From positions 1-64,000 of the forward strand of contig NZ_JAVFVR010000002.1 in the NCBI RefSeq assembly GCF_030929595.1: a stretch of DNA of 64,000 bases, written 5' to 3'. Every line of letters begins with the position of its first letter. Position 1 is the stretch's first letter. This DNA comes from Flavobacterium sp. LHD-85 (lineage in GTDB: Bacteria > Bacteroidota > Bacteroidia > Flavobacteriales > Flavobacteriaceae). Below, one piece after another: positions 37,801 through 44,620 of the stretch. The translations under genes and the position numbers were made by a program. The notes beneath the pieces are model-generated. The model saw only the letters and a program-made list of their open reading frames with translations, made no database searches and was not told the origin of the DNA.

Positions 37801-40800
37801 CAAATGATGTTTTCTGTAACGGAGATAGTACAGGAGCTATTACATTTGAAATTAGCAACTATATAACAGCAGGACAATACAGTTTTAACTTAAGTCCAAA
37901 TCCGTTAGCGATAGTGCCAGTTCAAACTGGTGATGTAGTTACGTATACAGGTTTAGGCGCAGGAACTTATACGTTCACAGTAACAGATAATGTATCTGGT
38001 TGTACCGATGCGGTTACTGATTTCTTAATTGATCAGCCAGCAAATCCTCTAGCTTTTACAACAGTTGCTACAGATATTAACTGTATTAAGAAAACGGCTT
38101 TAATAACAGTAACAGTTGCGAATGGTACAGGAACGCCAGGTTACAAATATGCAGTATTAGAATCAGGTGATACATCTGCTCCAATTTATGGAGACAGTAA
38201 TGTACTTGAAGTAGATACTGATAACGGAACAAAACTAGCATGGGATGTTTATGTGAAAGATTTGAATAATTGTTCTCTAACACAAGTTCAAAATATTTCA
38301 ACAGCACCACTGCCAGGAGGTATTACAATTGACCCTTACAGCCAATGTAGAGATGACATTACAGGCAAGTATACATTTACGGTAAGAGTAGCGACAGGTG
38401 TCGGACCATTTAAATACAGCGTAAATGGTGTAGATTTCCAAGACAGCGAAACATTTGTACTTGATAATCCAGGTTCATTTACTGTTACGGTAAAAGATGC
38501 TAATGGTTGTACAATTACAGCGCCAGCTCAAGTAGTTATTTCAGACGAATTAGTATTAAGCTATAGCCTTGATTTATTACCTAGCTGTGATGAAAATGAT
38601 GGAGAAATTAATGGTAGTGCAACAGGAGGTTCGTCTAGTGCAAACTATATTTATACATTAGACAATAATGGTTTCCCACAAACAGGAGCGAGCTTTAAAT
38701 TTATAAATGTTTCTTCTGGACATCACTTTATTGAAGTGTATGATACAGTAACAAAATGTACAGATAGAGTAGAATTTGACATTAACCCAGCATTACCAGT
38801 TTCTGGATTTAAAGTAACAGGAAGAGGGGTAACTTGTTTTGGTAGCACAAATGGTACTATTACAGCTTCTATTGATGCAGGAGCATTAAATGACGGCCCT
38901 ATCAAGTATGAGTTATTTGGTACAACAAAAGGAAGCCCAGTACGAGATGTAAATTTACCAGCACAAGAAAATGGTACATTCACAAATCTTAAACCGGGAG
39001 ATTATACAGTAACTGCTGTTTCTGCAAGAGGTTGTAGAACACCGTTACCGTTTAGAGTAACTGAACCAGATCCTATTACAGTTCAACCACCAGTGGTGAG
39101 CCAATATAAATGTACAGCAGATAATACATCTAACTACGCTACAGTTACTGTAGATAAGAGTACGATTCTGGGTGGGTCAGGTACATATACATACTTCCAG
39201 TTTATTAAAAACGGAACAGATATCGTTTATGAAGGACCTTCTAACGTATACACTGAAACGGATTACGCTGGAGGAAAATATAGTGTAAATGTATTTGACA
39301 ATAAAGGATGTATGGGTACATCTCTAGAAAGTGAAGTATTCCCATTCGTTGCAATGGATAGAATTGATGTTGCAATTACGCCAATAACTTGTGCAGTAAA
39401 CGAAAGCATAGTAGTTAGTGTAAAAGCATTTGATGGTAGTACAATAACGCCTTTAGAGTATTCAGTTACAGGAGTAAAAGGAACTGTGTATAATCAATCA
39501 AACACAAATGGTTCATTTACAGGTTTAGCAATCGGACAATATGTAATCTCGGTAAGAAATCCATTAACTGGATGTATTATTAAGAAAGACCATTTTGTTA
39601 ACGATCCAAATACATTCGATTTAACTGTAGAAAGCTATAGCAACATCAAATGTTACGGAGCTGCAGATGGAAGCGTAGATTTAGTTCTAGTAGATAACTT
39701 AAAAGTGCCAACTGATGACGCAGGAGAATTTGATTATACTATTACAGATAATTTAGGAAACCCTGTTACTGGCGGAAGAAGTGATGCAGCAGGAAAAGTA
39801 ACTGTAAGCGGTTTAGTAGCTGGAAATTATAATGTAAAAGCGGTTCTTGTTGGCTCACCATATTGTGAGGTTGGAACAAGCTTTACAATTCAACAGCCAG
39901 TAAAAGCGCTTGAGATTTTTGAGACACACAACCCAATTTCTTGTTCACCAGGAAACGATGGAAGAATTGTAATCTCTGCTGACGGTGGATGGCCAGGAGT
40001 TTACCAATATGAATTGACTGGACCAGTAACTTCACTATACTCTGATAAATTTGAATTTACAGATTTACCAGCAGGAACTTATACATTAAAAGTAAAAGAT
40101 CTTGGAGGCTGTGAAGCAACAACAACAGTACAATTAAATAATCCGTTGCCTATAACTGCAACAGCTACAGCAACAGCGACAATGTTGTCTTGCTATGGAG
40201 CTACTGATGGTGTAATTACAGTTTCTGGTGTAACAGGAGGTCAAGGAAGTAACTATGCTTACATCTTAAACATGTTATCGGTTACTCCAGTTATCTCTAC
40301 TGTGTCTCAAGATTCTCCAATCTTTACAGGATTAGGAGCAGGAAGATACTCAGTAACTATTGTAGACCAGCTTAATTGCTCGGGAACAACAGTAGAAGTT
40401 ACTATTAGTGAGCCAGCGGAAATTGTTCCAACGTTAGAATTGGCTACAGGTATTACTTGTAAAACTGATGCAACGTTAACATTAACAGCAGTTGGAGGAA
40501 CAGGAACATACGAATATAGTGCTGATAAAAACTTTACAACAGTATTAGGTACATTGCCAGCAACGTTCCCAGTATCAGTTGGGGATCACCAGTACTTTGT
40601 AAGAGACACTAACGGATGTATTTCGTCTATCTCAAACAACGTAACTATAGATGAGTTAGAACCTTTAACTTTAGATGTAGATTTAAGCAATGCTATTGTT
40701 TACTGTAAAGGAGATGCAACTGCGGCAATTGATGCTGTTGCAAAAGGAGGTTTAACAAATTATCAATATACTCTATTTGATGGTAATGGTAATCAATTAA

Positions 40801-42140
40801 GACCAGCGCAATCTGAAGGATATTTTGATCTGCTTCCTAAAGGAACTTATGTTGTACGTGTAGATAGTGGAGATTGTCAATATGATTCTGCTGCAATAGT
40901 AATTGATGAACCAAATGAAGGTCTTACAGTTACCTCTACAGCAATCGATGCAACATGTTTTGCTGCAAACGACGGAAAAATCACAGTTACAGCATCTGGC
41001 GGTACAGGTGTAATTAAATATGCAATTTCACCAAACTTAGGTTTATTTGATGAAAAATCAGTATTTGATCGTTTAGCGCCAGGTAAGTATACGATTTTAG
41101 TACAAGACGAAAATTCTTGTTTCAGAATCCTTGAACATGAGATCAAAGAACCAAACTTATTAGTAGCAAAAGTTCTTGGTCCAATTGTACAGGAAATTTG
41201 TGATGGCGATAAAGATGGAGAATTCAGTATCGAAATTTCTGGAGGAACACCTCCATATACTGTAAGTTTAGATAATGAAAACGGAACTTATGTAGCAGTT
41301 AATGGTACTCAGCATACTTTTAGCGCTCTTAAAGGAGGAATCCATAATGTGTATATCAAAGATGCGAGCTGTATCACTATGTTAGAAGTAGCAATGGATA
41401 AAGCCGTTATTCTTAAGCCAGTTGCAGAAGTAACATACGACTGTGTTAACAATGCACAAGCAAATATGGTAGTTGTGACAATTGATGCTTCTAATACTAA
41501 TCCTACTGATGTAGATTACTCATTGGATAACAGTGGAACATACCAGCCAAGCAACATTTTCACAAATGTTCCTGCTGGTGATCACTTCATCGTTGCAAGA
41601 CATACTAACGGATGTGAAGTGCCAACTCCAATCTTTACTGTTAATGCAGTTGCGGAACTTGGTTTAGTAGACATCACAAACCAAAGCAAAGACATCAATA
41701 CAATTGTTGTACAAGCTTCTGGCGGAGTTGCTCCTTATGAGTACAGCTTCAATGGTGAACCATTCTCATCATCTAATAGTTATAGAATCTATAAAACAGG
41801 TGATTATGTGGTTATCGTTAGAGACAAAAATGGTTGTGAGGCTACAATAACAGTTCATGGTACATTCTATGACTTCTGTATGCCAAACTACTTTACACCT
41901 AACGGTGACGGGCAAAATGATACTATTGGTCCAGATTGTGGTGCATTAGCGTACAAAGAGTTAACATTTGACATTTATGATAGATATGGTAGAGTAGTAG
42001 CGAAATACCATGTAAACGGAAAATGGGATGGTAGATATCATGGAAATGAATTGCCAACAGGTGATTACTGGTACGTTCTTAAACTGAATGATCCAAAAGA
42101 TCCAAGAGAGTTTGTTGGACATTTCACATTATACAGATAA
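25848..42140 (+). CDS. sprB: Gliding adhesin SprB
   Basis: SprB is the very large cell-surface adhesin that moves along the cell and drives gliding. The protein is 5430 residues from ATG 25848 (ATG 25854 is an alternative). A signal peptide ends at ASYAQ. From about residue 370 on, the chain is a string of SprB-type repeats of roughly 80 residues, each closing with a D-x-N-G-C-like motif (VEDGNGC, VTDANGC, VKDANGC); I count about three dozen. A non-repeat beta domain interrupts the array at about residues 700-924. The last 85 residues (MPNYFTPNGDGQNDTIGP, FDIYDRYGRVV, WDGRYHGNELPTGDYWYVL) are a type B T9SS C-terminal domain. The F. johnsoniae protein is about 6500 residues. It precedes its export partner sprF. 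Confidence 0.96.
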   Translation: MIMKKPTTLRTLIFVLALLFNFASYAQNWVAYNSKLNSSSNENLFLKANNQFDSQFGLGTNSENGPGKPAYAMVNPAIKYAQSPYLGTVSICPNDGKELPKLFLCGSNETREIKTGLVNPISIVWEKFKAGGSCLNVLNTNCANESSAASCWTSVGTAVDYVANEAGQFRVRIVDSAGVPYTFYFNVYQNTLDPGAIAKNDIIKYGTSCTLNGKITVNGFGGGYEYGLTTSTSPPSTWQDSNIFTVTAAGSYNVFIRLKGVSGSCDFKVPNVVIKNTDFSVSTQINSPKCSGELGSIRVFNTDVNLQYIYKLSGPTNITTPAISDPEYIFKNLASGTYTVETTIVGAPNCMKDTKTNQVIVVSPNVLTNTSSRTKRLTACAAGTITGSASGGKTPYRYSVNINDAGFVNVADVDGNITVAQAGTYVVRVEDGNGCTADKTITIADVVKPIYNVQKEDGNCTGKKGSITVNVTNPNGFTDIRYSIKNGASNSFVTTPSFSNLSPGIYYVVVQYKNSTTSGSNNSYCVDPPIMITVGAANPLSASAGIAALSGCGPAGEELKGLARIVNPQGGIPFPGANPYKYSFMGSPWQDSNEMYINPGGPYTFSVMDAAGCTFDMTGIYLDPKPAPPTIKILDPVFNCDGSATSTVQVNGGVPDAKYSYKYYIDGFLNPNTPSNVFLNVPQGPHTITVEYTVTSVTTYSNLLVENFGSGGTTTTPGIAGTYCFNDQRVDPPYTCSLNGNPTRSVEDNQYSVTNFFWRSDDYNNSGGFTGNGAWFHFKDHTTASSTTPDAEGRYLLINIGKAAGDYGVLYSKPIVDVIPNQPVLIDLYVGNLLKLGKDGDSPSLIFELVDEAGNVVATDRIGKIAEDKNGSERNKWLLKSLALNPGDNKKLTFKIRSGSVEYGGNDLVMDDIWVRQIPKACGTVQDFDITIDPSKSFSASITGVKDVLCFGDKNGELTINAVNFDPNKGFQYSIDGGANWSTVKPVPAASTGSVTIKNLESKIYDIRVRYEDKAGSCMWPFSQDIKSPPVLDVTATIFKPATCIEGATIRAKATGGTPAYEFELLDAATGAVVKPRQPVSDLVEMTTDFTDVPKGVYKVKAYDKNGCKNNVDVTITVNTPDPIEAVLATSSNLCYTATNKASITVTVKGGTAPFTYSLNGAPAVNSNTFNDLVPGSYVITVTDGNGCKDDTEAIVIEPELTVAASVTQTLKCVAPPATASAVITGKIEGGKSPFGVTLLSGPGTGTFNYPTSDTFTFTATVPGIYTFEISDSQKFVCKTTAQAEIKAPTKPVASAAPENPKCYNAATGSVVLSGSLGSGSGYEYNFNNGGFKTNATYTGLSANVTYSYQVRDDNGCVSDVKTFTLTQPSELKATIKATELGCNGTATAEAVVTVTVTPGTGTGPTYLYSFNNNTSYSTKNTYSTSVAGDVIAYVKDSNGCEIVLPKVTIAPLDRISGITITDSGYDCSTTPPGGHVNIAAVKTDISTPIRYQIISGPAGYDTAQNSDGEFKSLAPGDYIFQAIDLKTGCAFTREYTVKGIPDIKAGGSVVTSINCFGGTGNIEFTVTGVKDRGYDYVITNGSGTIIQQRNNVSETITTVTVPTALPAGVYTIKATDRKTKCEATYAVTITGPAAALAVTATAAKITCNNGKSDITVVVVGGTKNYQYAVAKSTDPAPTVFGTSEVLTVNTNLGADVKWTVYVKDANGCPGSFTVDIESEQKPTVTAVLDSQCGPTGTGNIFTITATGNGLAPLKYSIDGTTFKTGNTFNVPAGIYTVTVEDKNGCRATAPTSIVVSEPLTALASVTKGLDCTATPNAQITVDITGGKGSYNYTIKKGTAAAGGVNTITAGPIVLSVAAADADTYEFDITDANGCNVKVSATVLPITNPVVSVKSFVNPSCDGYSDGAVELQATGGSGSGYKFNFNNLGFSDDTYYSNLGEGTYPYEVIDGKGCKHSGSITLTAPEKLIVSIDVVPFSCDVNSAKVPGTVTLNVTSGGTAPYRYSFNGGGLSGAPGANVLTLNDNTAGTDQSYTYTVTDANGCSVSGNGVLKALNAPKILEIKGTPIFCQPATRQVSTVTVTKVASTGVDPVTYAIIEPASQTGNVTGATSGVFTDLPVGIYKFKVTDNNKCFAIGTYEVKPVVNIDLNASISKQVYCKDDNSGVILLNVSGFNTTYKYSVNGVETTGVSASTVTIPNLADGDYSIIVTDEETGCTDTATLKITEPVKALTATIVQKNANCKSTTSKITVTADGGTGTYTYAFVQDGTDPSTKYQASNVADLGVTPTPDWDVWVKDANGCTFKIDVNVKIDAAPTVTASAVGQCLGDGDYTITATGSGVGTLEYSIDGTNFKTDNKFIVTVAKDYTITVRDGNGCTATTTAPVHVYDKVTLSARIDKNITCKVGSEAAIITLIPGGGKPGYTYTSNPTTGTFTSPGVFETTTQGNYIFTVTDANGCSATIPSAVIIKTPTTPVITSVTPINILCNGATTGALTIVYNNTQGVGPFDIKVEQYQDALHTILVNDFGTQTTGLPAGYYVVTLKDSNDCTVTASAQITEPDPIKVVFTTEDLKCTGKGITQGSITIQQVTGGTPNYSYIVTGINNYYKRIDNQNGSARFEIVDFGLYQIRIEDSKGCAPFIINDVLIAAPVNELDIEVSATADCTNGGKAEVRILGDFTGSGAFHFNIYDGTTQTWIKPVNPTDPTDPDVITNKNNGWIDETFPGSKVAEFTGLTPGKVYTFIIYDESTECYYFQTSEDPIPSISTLKIESFTPENITCKGANNGNVSFDITNVYATPVDIKYEVFTAFTNNLISTGTRTIPAGGTITVNQASGVPLPVGTYYILVSETSGANAGCGVSSVNFNIKESTVLLTVTASVAKDANCKNLSGIITASAVGGTPFVPVLPATGPAYFKYMLLLQTDAAPTDPKDTRWVTNNTFFANAANYTVYALDAYGCIAEFDVVLTKDADPVVTLPAPFCYDGSTPFTITVTGTTDSSIADAPTYSVNGSNFTTNPDFEFNAAGNYDITIKDGNGCTDTKRFVVYPQLKLKVEKKKGLDCTPTPNAQIELTASGGEGSSYVLEYSLNGTGYLPVTLTAGNIFNAAVAGDYIFRVTDTGNPATPSCFVTETLKIDAIPAITFDTIETNLTCNGSGNGSITVNVTGGVGPFKFTLTDGTTTWGPQDASEFRNLAAGTNYTVTVQDGTSCTLQENNIVITQPSVLNATASVAPFNCDPVNNAVRKAIVTVNVTAGTGTGPYKYKFGTATDYDDNNTLSVDSNFTGIKTISYSVQDANLCVFNDTVDVDAYKMLTGLTITGTDVTCIATQSDVTVVANGGYPGYTYAIVSPASAIGNITGATSGIFTGLDPDTYRFKATDSNGCSIEGDHTVERVVNITASGANVKNVDCNETPAQSNGSVAFTIANFTGAYTYSVSGPATGTETKVSYVGYDVITVTGLPIGKYKIDILDSVTGCVASAEAEVGQPANPIGISIVSNTHANCRFGAKVTVKGEGGTIGTGYKYAFAADGATPVFGASASSVLDPSKTWIAYVQDANNCTAEIPIPIVVDPNPTIDSVSNVCYTGGPITVTLSGTVAVGTGAPRYNIGNGWTYDNTFKLDAPGDYEFSIMDGNGCTSVTKFKYTLNQELLLTATLKDDITCKPGTAGDAVIDLVATQGAYTLPYKTIQYSTDGITFNDVPSVPFTTNVAGTYTFRVEDAAGCVAVSKEVIVSPKTTPEFTYTKKDISCFNDNNGSFAITPSGGLEPYQYSIDGGVTYDPLVSEYIGLAKGIYHVYVKDAKECVVTHDIEIIEPAQLLVNPVVTPFGCSTSNNIVDAVVTLDATFGTAPYSYSFDNGVNFSDIIKSISVNTAKTIKYVVVDKNGCRVFGDAVVNPYSPPKEITLDATPIYCNTPGAVTTVTVTSVTGPPAGTAYTYEITSPAAFVVSNNTGVFPNLVAGNVYQFKVTDDASHCYATGSIEVKKASEISVIEQSSNDVFCNGDSTGAITFEISNYITAGQYSFNLSPNPLAIVPVQTGDVVTYTGLGAGTYTFTVTDNVSGCTDAVTDFLIDQPANPLAFTTVATDINCIKKTALITVTVANGTGTPGYKYAVLESGDTSAPIYGDSNVLEVDTDNGTKLAWDVYVKDLNNCSLTQVQNISTAPLPGGITIDPYSQCRDDITGKYTFTVRVATGVGPFKYSVNGVDFQDSETFVLDNPGSFTVTVKDANGCTITAPAQVVISDELVLSYSLDLLPSCDENDGEINGSATGGSSSANYIYTLDNNGFPQTGASFKFINVSSGHHFIEVYDTVTKCTDRVEFDINPALPVSGFKVTGRGVTCFGSTNGTITASIDAGALNDGPIKYELFGTTKGSPVRDVNLPAQENGTFTNLKPGDYTVTAVSARGCRTPLPFRVTEPDPITVQPPVVSQYKCTADNTSNYATVTVDKSTILGGSGTYTYFQFIKNGTDIVYEGPSNVYTETDYAGGKYSVNVFDNKGCMGTSLESEVFPFVAMDRIDVAITPITCAVNESIVVSVKAFDGSTITPLEYSVTGVKGTVYNQSNTNGSFTGLAIGQYVISVRNPLTGCIIKKDHFVNDPNTFDLTVESYSNIKCYGAADGSVDLVLVDNLKVPTDDAGEFDYTITDNLGNPVTGGRSDAAGKVTVSGLVAGNYNVKAVLVGSPYCEVGTSFTIQQPVKALEIFETHNPISCSPGNDGRIVISADGGWPGVYQYELTGPVTSLYSDKFEFTDLPAGTYTLKVKDLGGCEATTTVQLNNPLPITATATATATMLSCYGATDGVITVSGVTGGQGSNYAYILNMLSVTPVISTVSQDSPIFTGLGAGRYSVTIVDQLNCSGTTVEVTISEPAEIVPTLELATGITCKTDATLTLTAVGGTGTYEYSADKNFTTVLGTLPATFPVSVGDHQYFVRDTNGCISSISNNVTIDELEPLTLDVDLSNAIVYCKGDATAAIDAVAKGGLTNYQYTLFDGNGNQLRPAQSEGYFDLLPKGTYVVRVDSGDCQYDSAAIVIDEPNEGLTVTSTAIDATCFAANDGKITVTASGGTGVIKYAISPNLGLFDEKSVFDRLAPGKYTILVQDENSCFRILEHEIKEPNLLVAKVLGPIVQEICDGDKDGEFSIEISGGTPPYTVSLDNENGTYVAVNGTQHTFSALKGGIHNVYIKDASCITMLEVAMDKAVILKPVAEVTYDCVNNAQANMVVVTIDASNTNPTDVDYSLDNSGTYQPSNIFTNVPAGDHFIVARHTNGCEVPTPIFTVNAVAELGLVDITNQSKDINTIVVQASGGVAPYEYSFNGEPFSSSNSYRIYKTGDYVVIVRDKNGCEATITVHGTFYDFCMPNYFTPNGDGQNDTIGPDCGALAYKELTFDIYDRYGRVVAKYHVNGKWDGRYHGNELPTGDYWYVLKLNDPKDPREFVGHFTLYR

Positions 42141-42183
42141 CAAAATTATAGCCCCAATGATGTTATCTAAAAAAATTATTACA

Positions 42184-43164
42184 ATGAAAAAGTTTATTTT
42201 ATCCTTAGTACTCATGGCTGTAACAACAAGTTACAGCCAAGAGTTAAACCTACCAGTGTTTACGCAGTATTTAGCTGATAACCCTTTTATTCTTTCTCCT
42301 GCTTATGCCGGTATTGGAGATAATCTCCGTATTAGAGCCAACGGTTTAACGCAGTGGGTCGGAATTAAAGATGCACCAGATAACCAGTCATTGTATGCGG
42401 ATTTCCGTATTTTGGATCGCTCGGGAGTTGGTATATCATTGTATAATGACAGCAATGGTAATACAAGACAAACAGGAGCAAAAGTGTCTTTTGCTCATCA
42501 CTTGATTTTAGATTATCGTACAGAACAGTATCTTTCGTTTGGTATATCATATAACTTTAATAGTTTTAGAATCGAAACAGGAAACTTTACTGGTGATGTA
42601 AATGGTGTTCCAGTAGCATTAGATCCGTCTATTACAGACAATCGTTACAACTCAAATAATAACTTTGACGTGAGTGCCTTGTATCGTAACAGAGGATTTT
42701 ATTTAAGTTTTAACGCCAATAACGTTTTAAAGAAAAACACTGATAAGTATAGAGGAGTAGAGCCAGATCTACTCTCTAACTTTCAGGTATATTCAGGATT
42801 CACTTTTAAAGACGGAGAAAACAGACGTATCGAATACGAACCATCAGTTTTCTTGCAGTACTTTGCGAGTGACCAGCGTTCTACAACCGATTTTAACTTC
42901 AAATACAGACGTTACAACCGTTATGAAGATTACTATTGGATAGGAGTTTCTTACCGTTTCTTAAACGACCAGTTCCCAAAACCTCTGGCAATGGGACCAA
43001 TGGCTGGTTTTATGAAGTCTAAATTCTATTTTGCATACTCTTACCAGCTTATGTTTAATGGTCTTGGATCGTATAACTCAGGAACCCACTCCATCACAAT
43101 TGGATTCGATTTCTTGCAATCAATCAGTAACTGTCCTTGTACACAAAGTCCAGTTCACGATTAA
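42184..43164 (+). CDS. sprF: PorP/SprF-family T9SS membrane protein SprF
   Basis: SprF is the outer-membrane partner needed for SprB to appear on the cell surface. The protein is 326 residues from the ATG at 42184, with signal peptide LVLMAVTTSYSQ. The PorP/SprF signatures ELNLPVFTQYLADNPFILSPAYAGIG, RANGLTQWVGIKDAPDNQSL and GVGISLYNDSNG are intact, with a beta-barrel-like alternation to the end. Upstream in-frame codons overlap the sprB 3' end and are not needed. It is last in the operon. Confidence 0.95.
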   Translation: MKKFILSLVLMAVTTSYSQELNLPVFTQYLADNPFILSPAYAGIGDNLRIRANGLTQWVGIKDAPDNQSLYADFRILDRSGVGISLYNDSNGNTRQTGAKVSFAHHLILDYRTEQYLSFGISYNFNSFRIETGNFTGDVNGVPVALDPSITDNRYNSNNNFDVSALYRNRGFYLSFNANNVLKKNTDKYRGVEPDLLSNFQVYSGFTFKDGENRRIEYEPSVFLQYFASDQRSTTDFNFKYRRYNRYEDYYWIGVSYRFLNDQFPKPLAMGPMAGFMKSKFYFAYSYQLMFNGLGSYNSGTHSITIGFDFLQSISNCPCTQSPVHD

Positions 43165-43201
43165 ACAAATAATTTTTATCATCTTTAAGAATTATTTTGT
43201 T
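43164..43201 (+). terminator. Possible weak terminator of the spr operon
   Basis: AACAAATAATT and AATTATTTTGTT can pair with one bulge directly after the sprF stop. The stem is AT-rich and no perfect T-run follows. Confidence 0.4.
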
Positions 43202-43282
43202 GGTTTTCATAATTTACAACGTTTTCGTTTTTATTAATGGATTATTTTTGCTTTTTTGAAATTTAGACTTCACTAAAAGTCC

Positions 43283-43290
43283 TATATTTG
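43283..43290 (+). promoter_or_regulatory. -7 element upstream of pgk
   Basis: TATATTTG is a perfect TAnnTTTG match 32 bp before the pgk ATG. A TTG at 43256-43258 is 24 bp away, longer than usual, so the -33 part is weak. Confidence 0.5.
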
Positions 43291-43322
43291 TTATTCTTTC
43301 AAAAAATTAAAAAAATTAGCAG

Positions 43323-44507
43323 ATGAAAACTTTAAACGATTTCGATTTTAAAAATAGAAAAGCAATTATTCGTGTTGACTTCAACGTGCCGTTGGATGAG
43401 AATTTTAATGTAACAGATACAACACGTATTGAAGCAGCAAAGCCAACAATTGATGCTATTTTAGCCCAAGGCGGAAGTGTGATTTTAATGTCGCATTTAG
43501 GAAGACCAAAAGGAGCAGAAGAGAAATATTCTCTAAAACATATCTTAAAAACAGCTTCTGAAATTTTAGGAGTTCAAGTAAAATTTGCTGAAAACTGTGT
43601 TGGAGAACCAGCTCAAACTGCAGCAAAAGATTTAAAACCAGGCGAAGTTCTTTTATTAGAAAATTTACGTTTTCACGCTGAAGAAGAAGCAGGAGATGTA
43701 GCTTTCGCTAAAGAATTAGCTTCTCTTGGAGATATTTATGTAAACGATGCATTTGGTACAGCTCACAGAGCGCACGCATCTACTACAATTATTGCGCAAT
43801 TTTTTCCAAACGATAAATGTTTCGGAACATTATTGGCAAAAGAAATTGACAGTTTAAATAAAGTTCTTAAAAACAGTGAAAAACCTGTAACTGCTGTTCT
43901 TGGAGGTTCTAAAGTTTCTTCTAAAATTACCGTTATCGAAAATATCTTAGATAAAGTAGATCACATGATTATTGGAGGAGGAATGACTTTTACTTTCGTT
44001 AAAGCTCAAGGAGGAAAAATCGGTGAATCTATCTGCGAAGATGACAAATTAGATTTAGCTCTTGAAATTTTAAGATTAGCAAAAGAAAAAAATGTTCAGG
44101 TTCATATTCCTGTTGATGTTATTGCTGCAGACGATTTCTCAAACAATGCAAATACTCAGGTTGTAGACGTAACTGCAATTCCTGACGGATGGCAAGGTTT
44201 AGATGCAGGTCCAAAATCTCTAGAAAACTTCAAAAAAGTAATTCTAGAGTCAAAAACAATTCTTTGGAATGGTCCATTAGGAGTTTTTGAAATGGAAACG
44301 TTCTCTAAAGGAACAATCGCATTAGGAGATTATATCGCAGAAGCTACAGCAAATGGAGCATTTTCATTAGTTGGTGGTGGAGATTCTGTTGCAGCAGTAA
44401 AACAGTTCGGATTTGAAGATAAAATGAGCTACGTTTCCACTGGTGGTGGGGCTATGCTAGAAATGTTAGAAGGAAGAACCCTGCCGGGAATTGCTGCAAT
44501 TTTGTAA
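43323..44507 (+). CDS. pgk: Phosphoglycerate kinase
   Basis: Pgk converts 1,3-bisphosphoglycerate and ADP to 3-phosphoglycerate and ATP in glycolysis. The protein is 394 residues. The signature [16 protein letters not shown] is at the N-terminus, followed by [42 protein letters not shown], the nucleotide-site motif WNGPLGVFE and the C-terminal GGGDSVAAV. All are intact. It is monocistronic and follows the spr operon with its own promoter. Confidence 0.98.
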   Translation: MKTLNDFDFKNRKAIIRVDFNVPLDENFNVTDTTRIEAAKPTIDAILAQGGSVILMSHLGRPKGAEEKYSLKHILKTASEILGVQVKFAENCVGEPAQTAAKDLKPGEVLLLENLRFHAEEEAGDVAFAKELASLGDIYVNDAFGTAHRAHASTTIIAQFFPNDKCFGTLLAKEIDSLNKVLKNSEKPVTAVLGGSKVSSKITVIENILDKVDHMIIGGGMTFTFVKAQGGKIGESICEDDKLDLALEILRLAKEKNVQVHIPVDVIAADDFSNNANTQVVDVTAIPDGWQGLDAGPKSLENFKKVILESKTILWNGPLGVFEMETFSKGTIALGDYIAEATANGAFSLVGGGDSVAAVKQFGFEDKMSYVSTGGGAMLEMLEGRTLPGIAAIL

Positions 44508-44558
44508 CAAAATAGGACATTTAACATTTTTTTAAACACTTTTCTTCAATAAAGGGCT

Positions 44559-44566
44559 TAGATTTG
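44559..44566 (+). promoter_or_regulatory. -7 element upstream of the transglycosylase gene
   Basis: TAGATTTG matches TAnnTTTG, 54 bp before the start codon. No TTG at the right distance was found. Confidence 0.4.
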
Positions 44567-44620
44567 CAAAAATACAACTCTTGTAATTTGTTGAATTACA
44601 GAATTTTAAAATAATGTTAT

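Noticed and set aside
25848-42140. SprB as an RTX, Ig-like or phage tail protein
   Set aside because: The D-x-N-G-C repeats, type B T9SS end and sprC/sprD/sprF neighbours identify it as the gliding adhesin.
42088-42183. Upstream start for SprF inside sprB
   Set aside because: It overlaps the sprB coding end, and the typical signal peptide begins at 42184.
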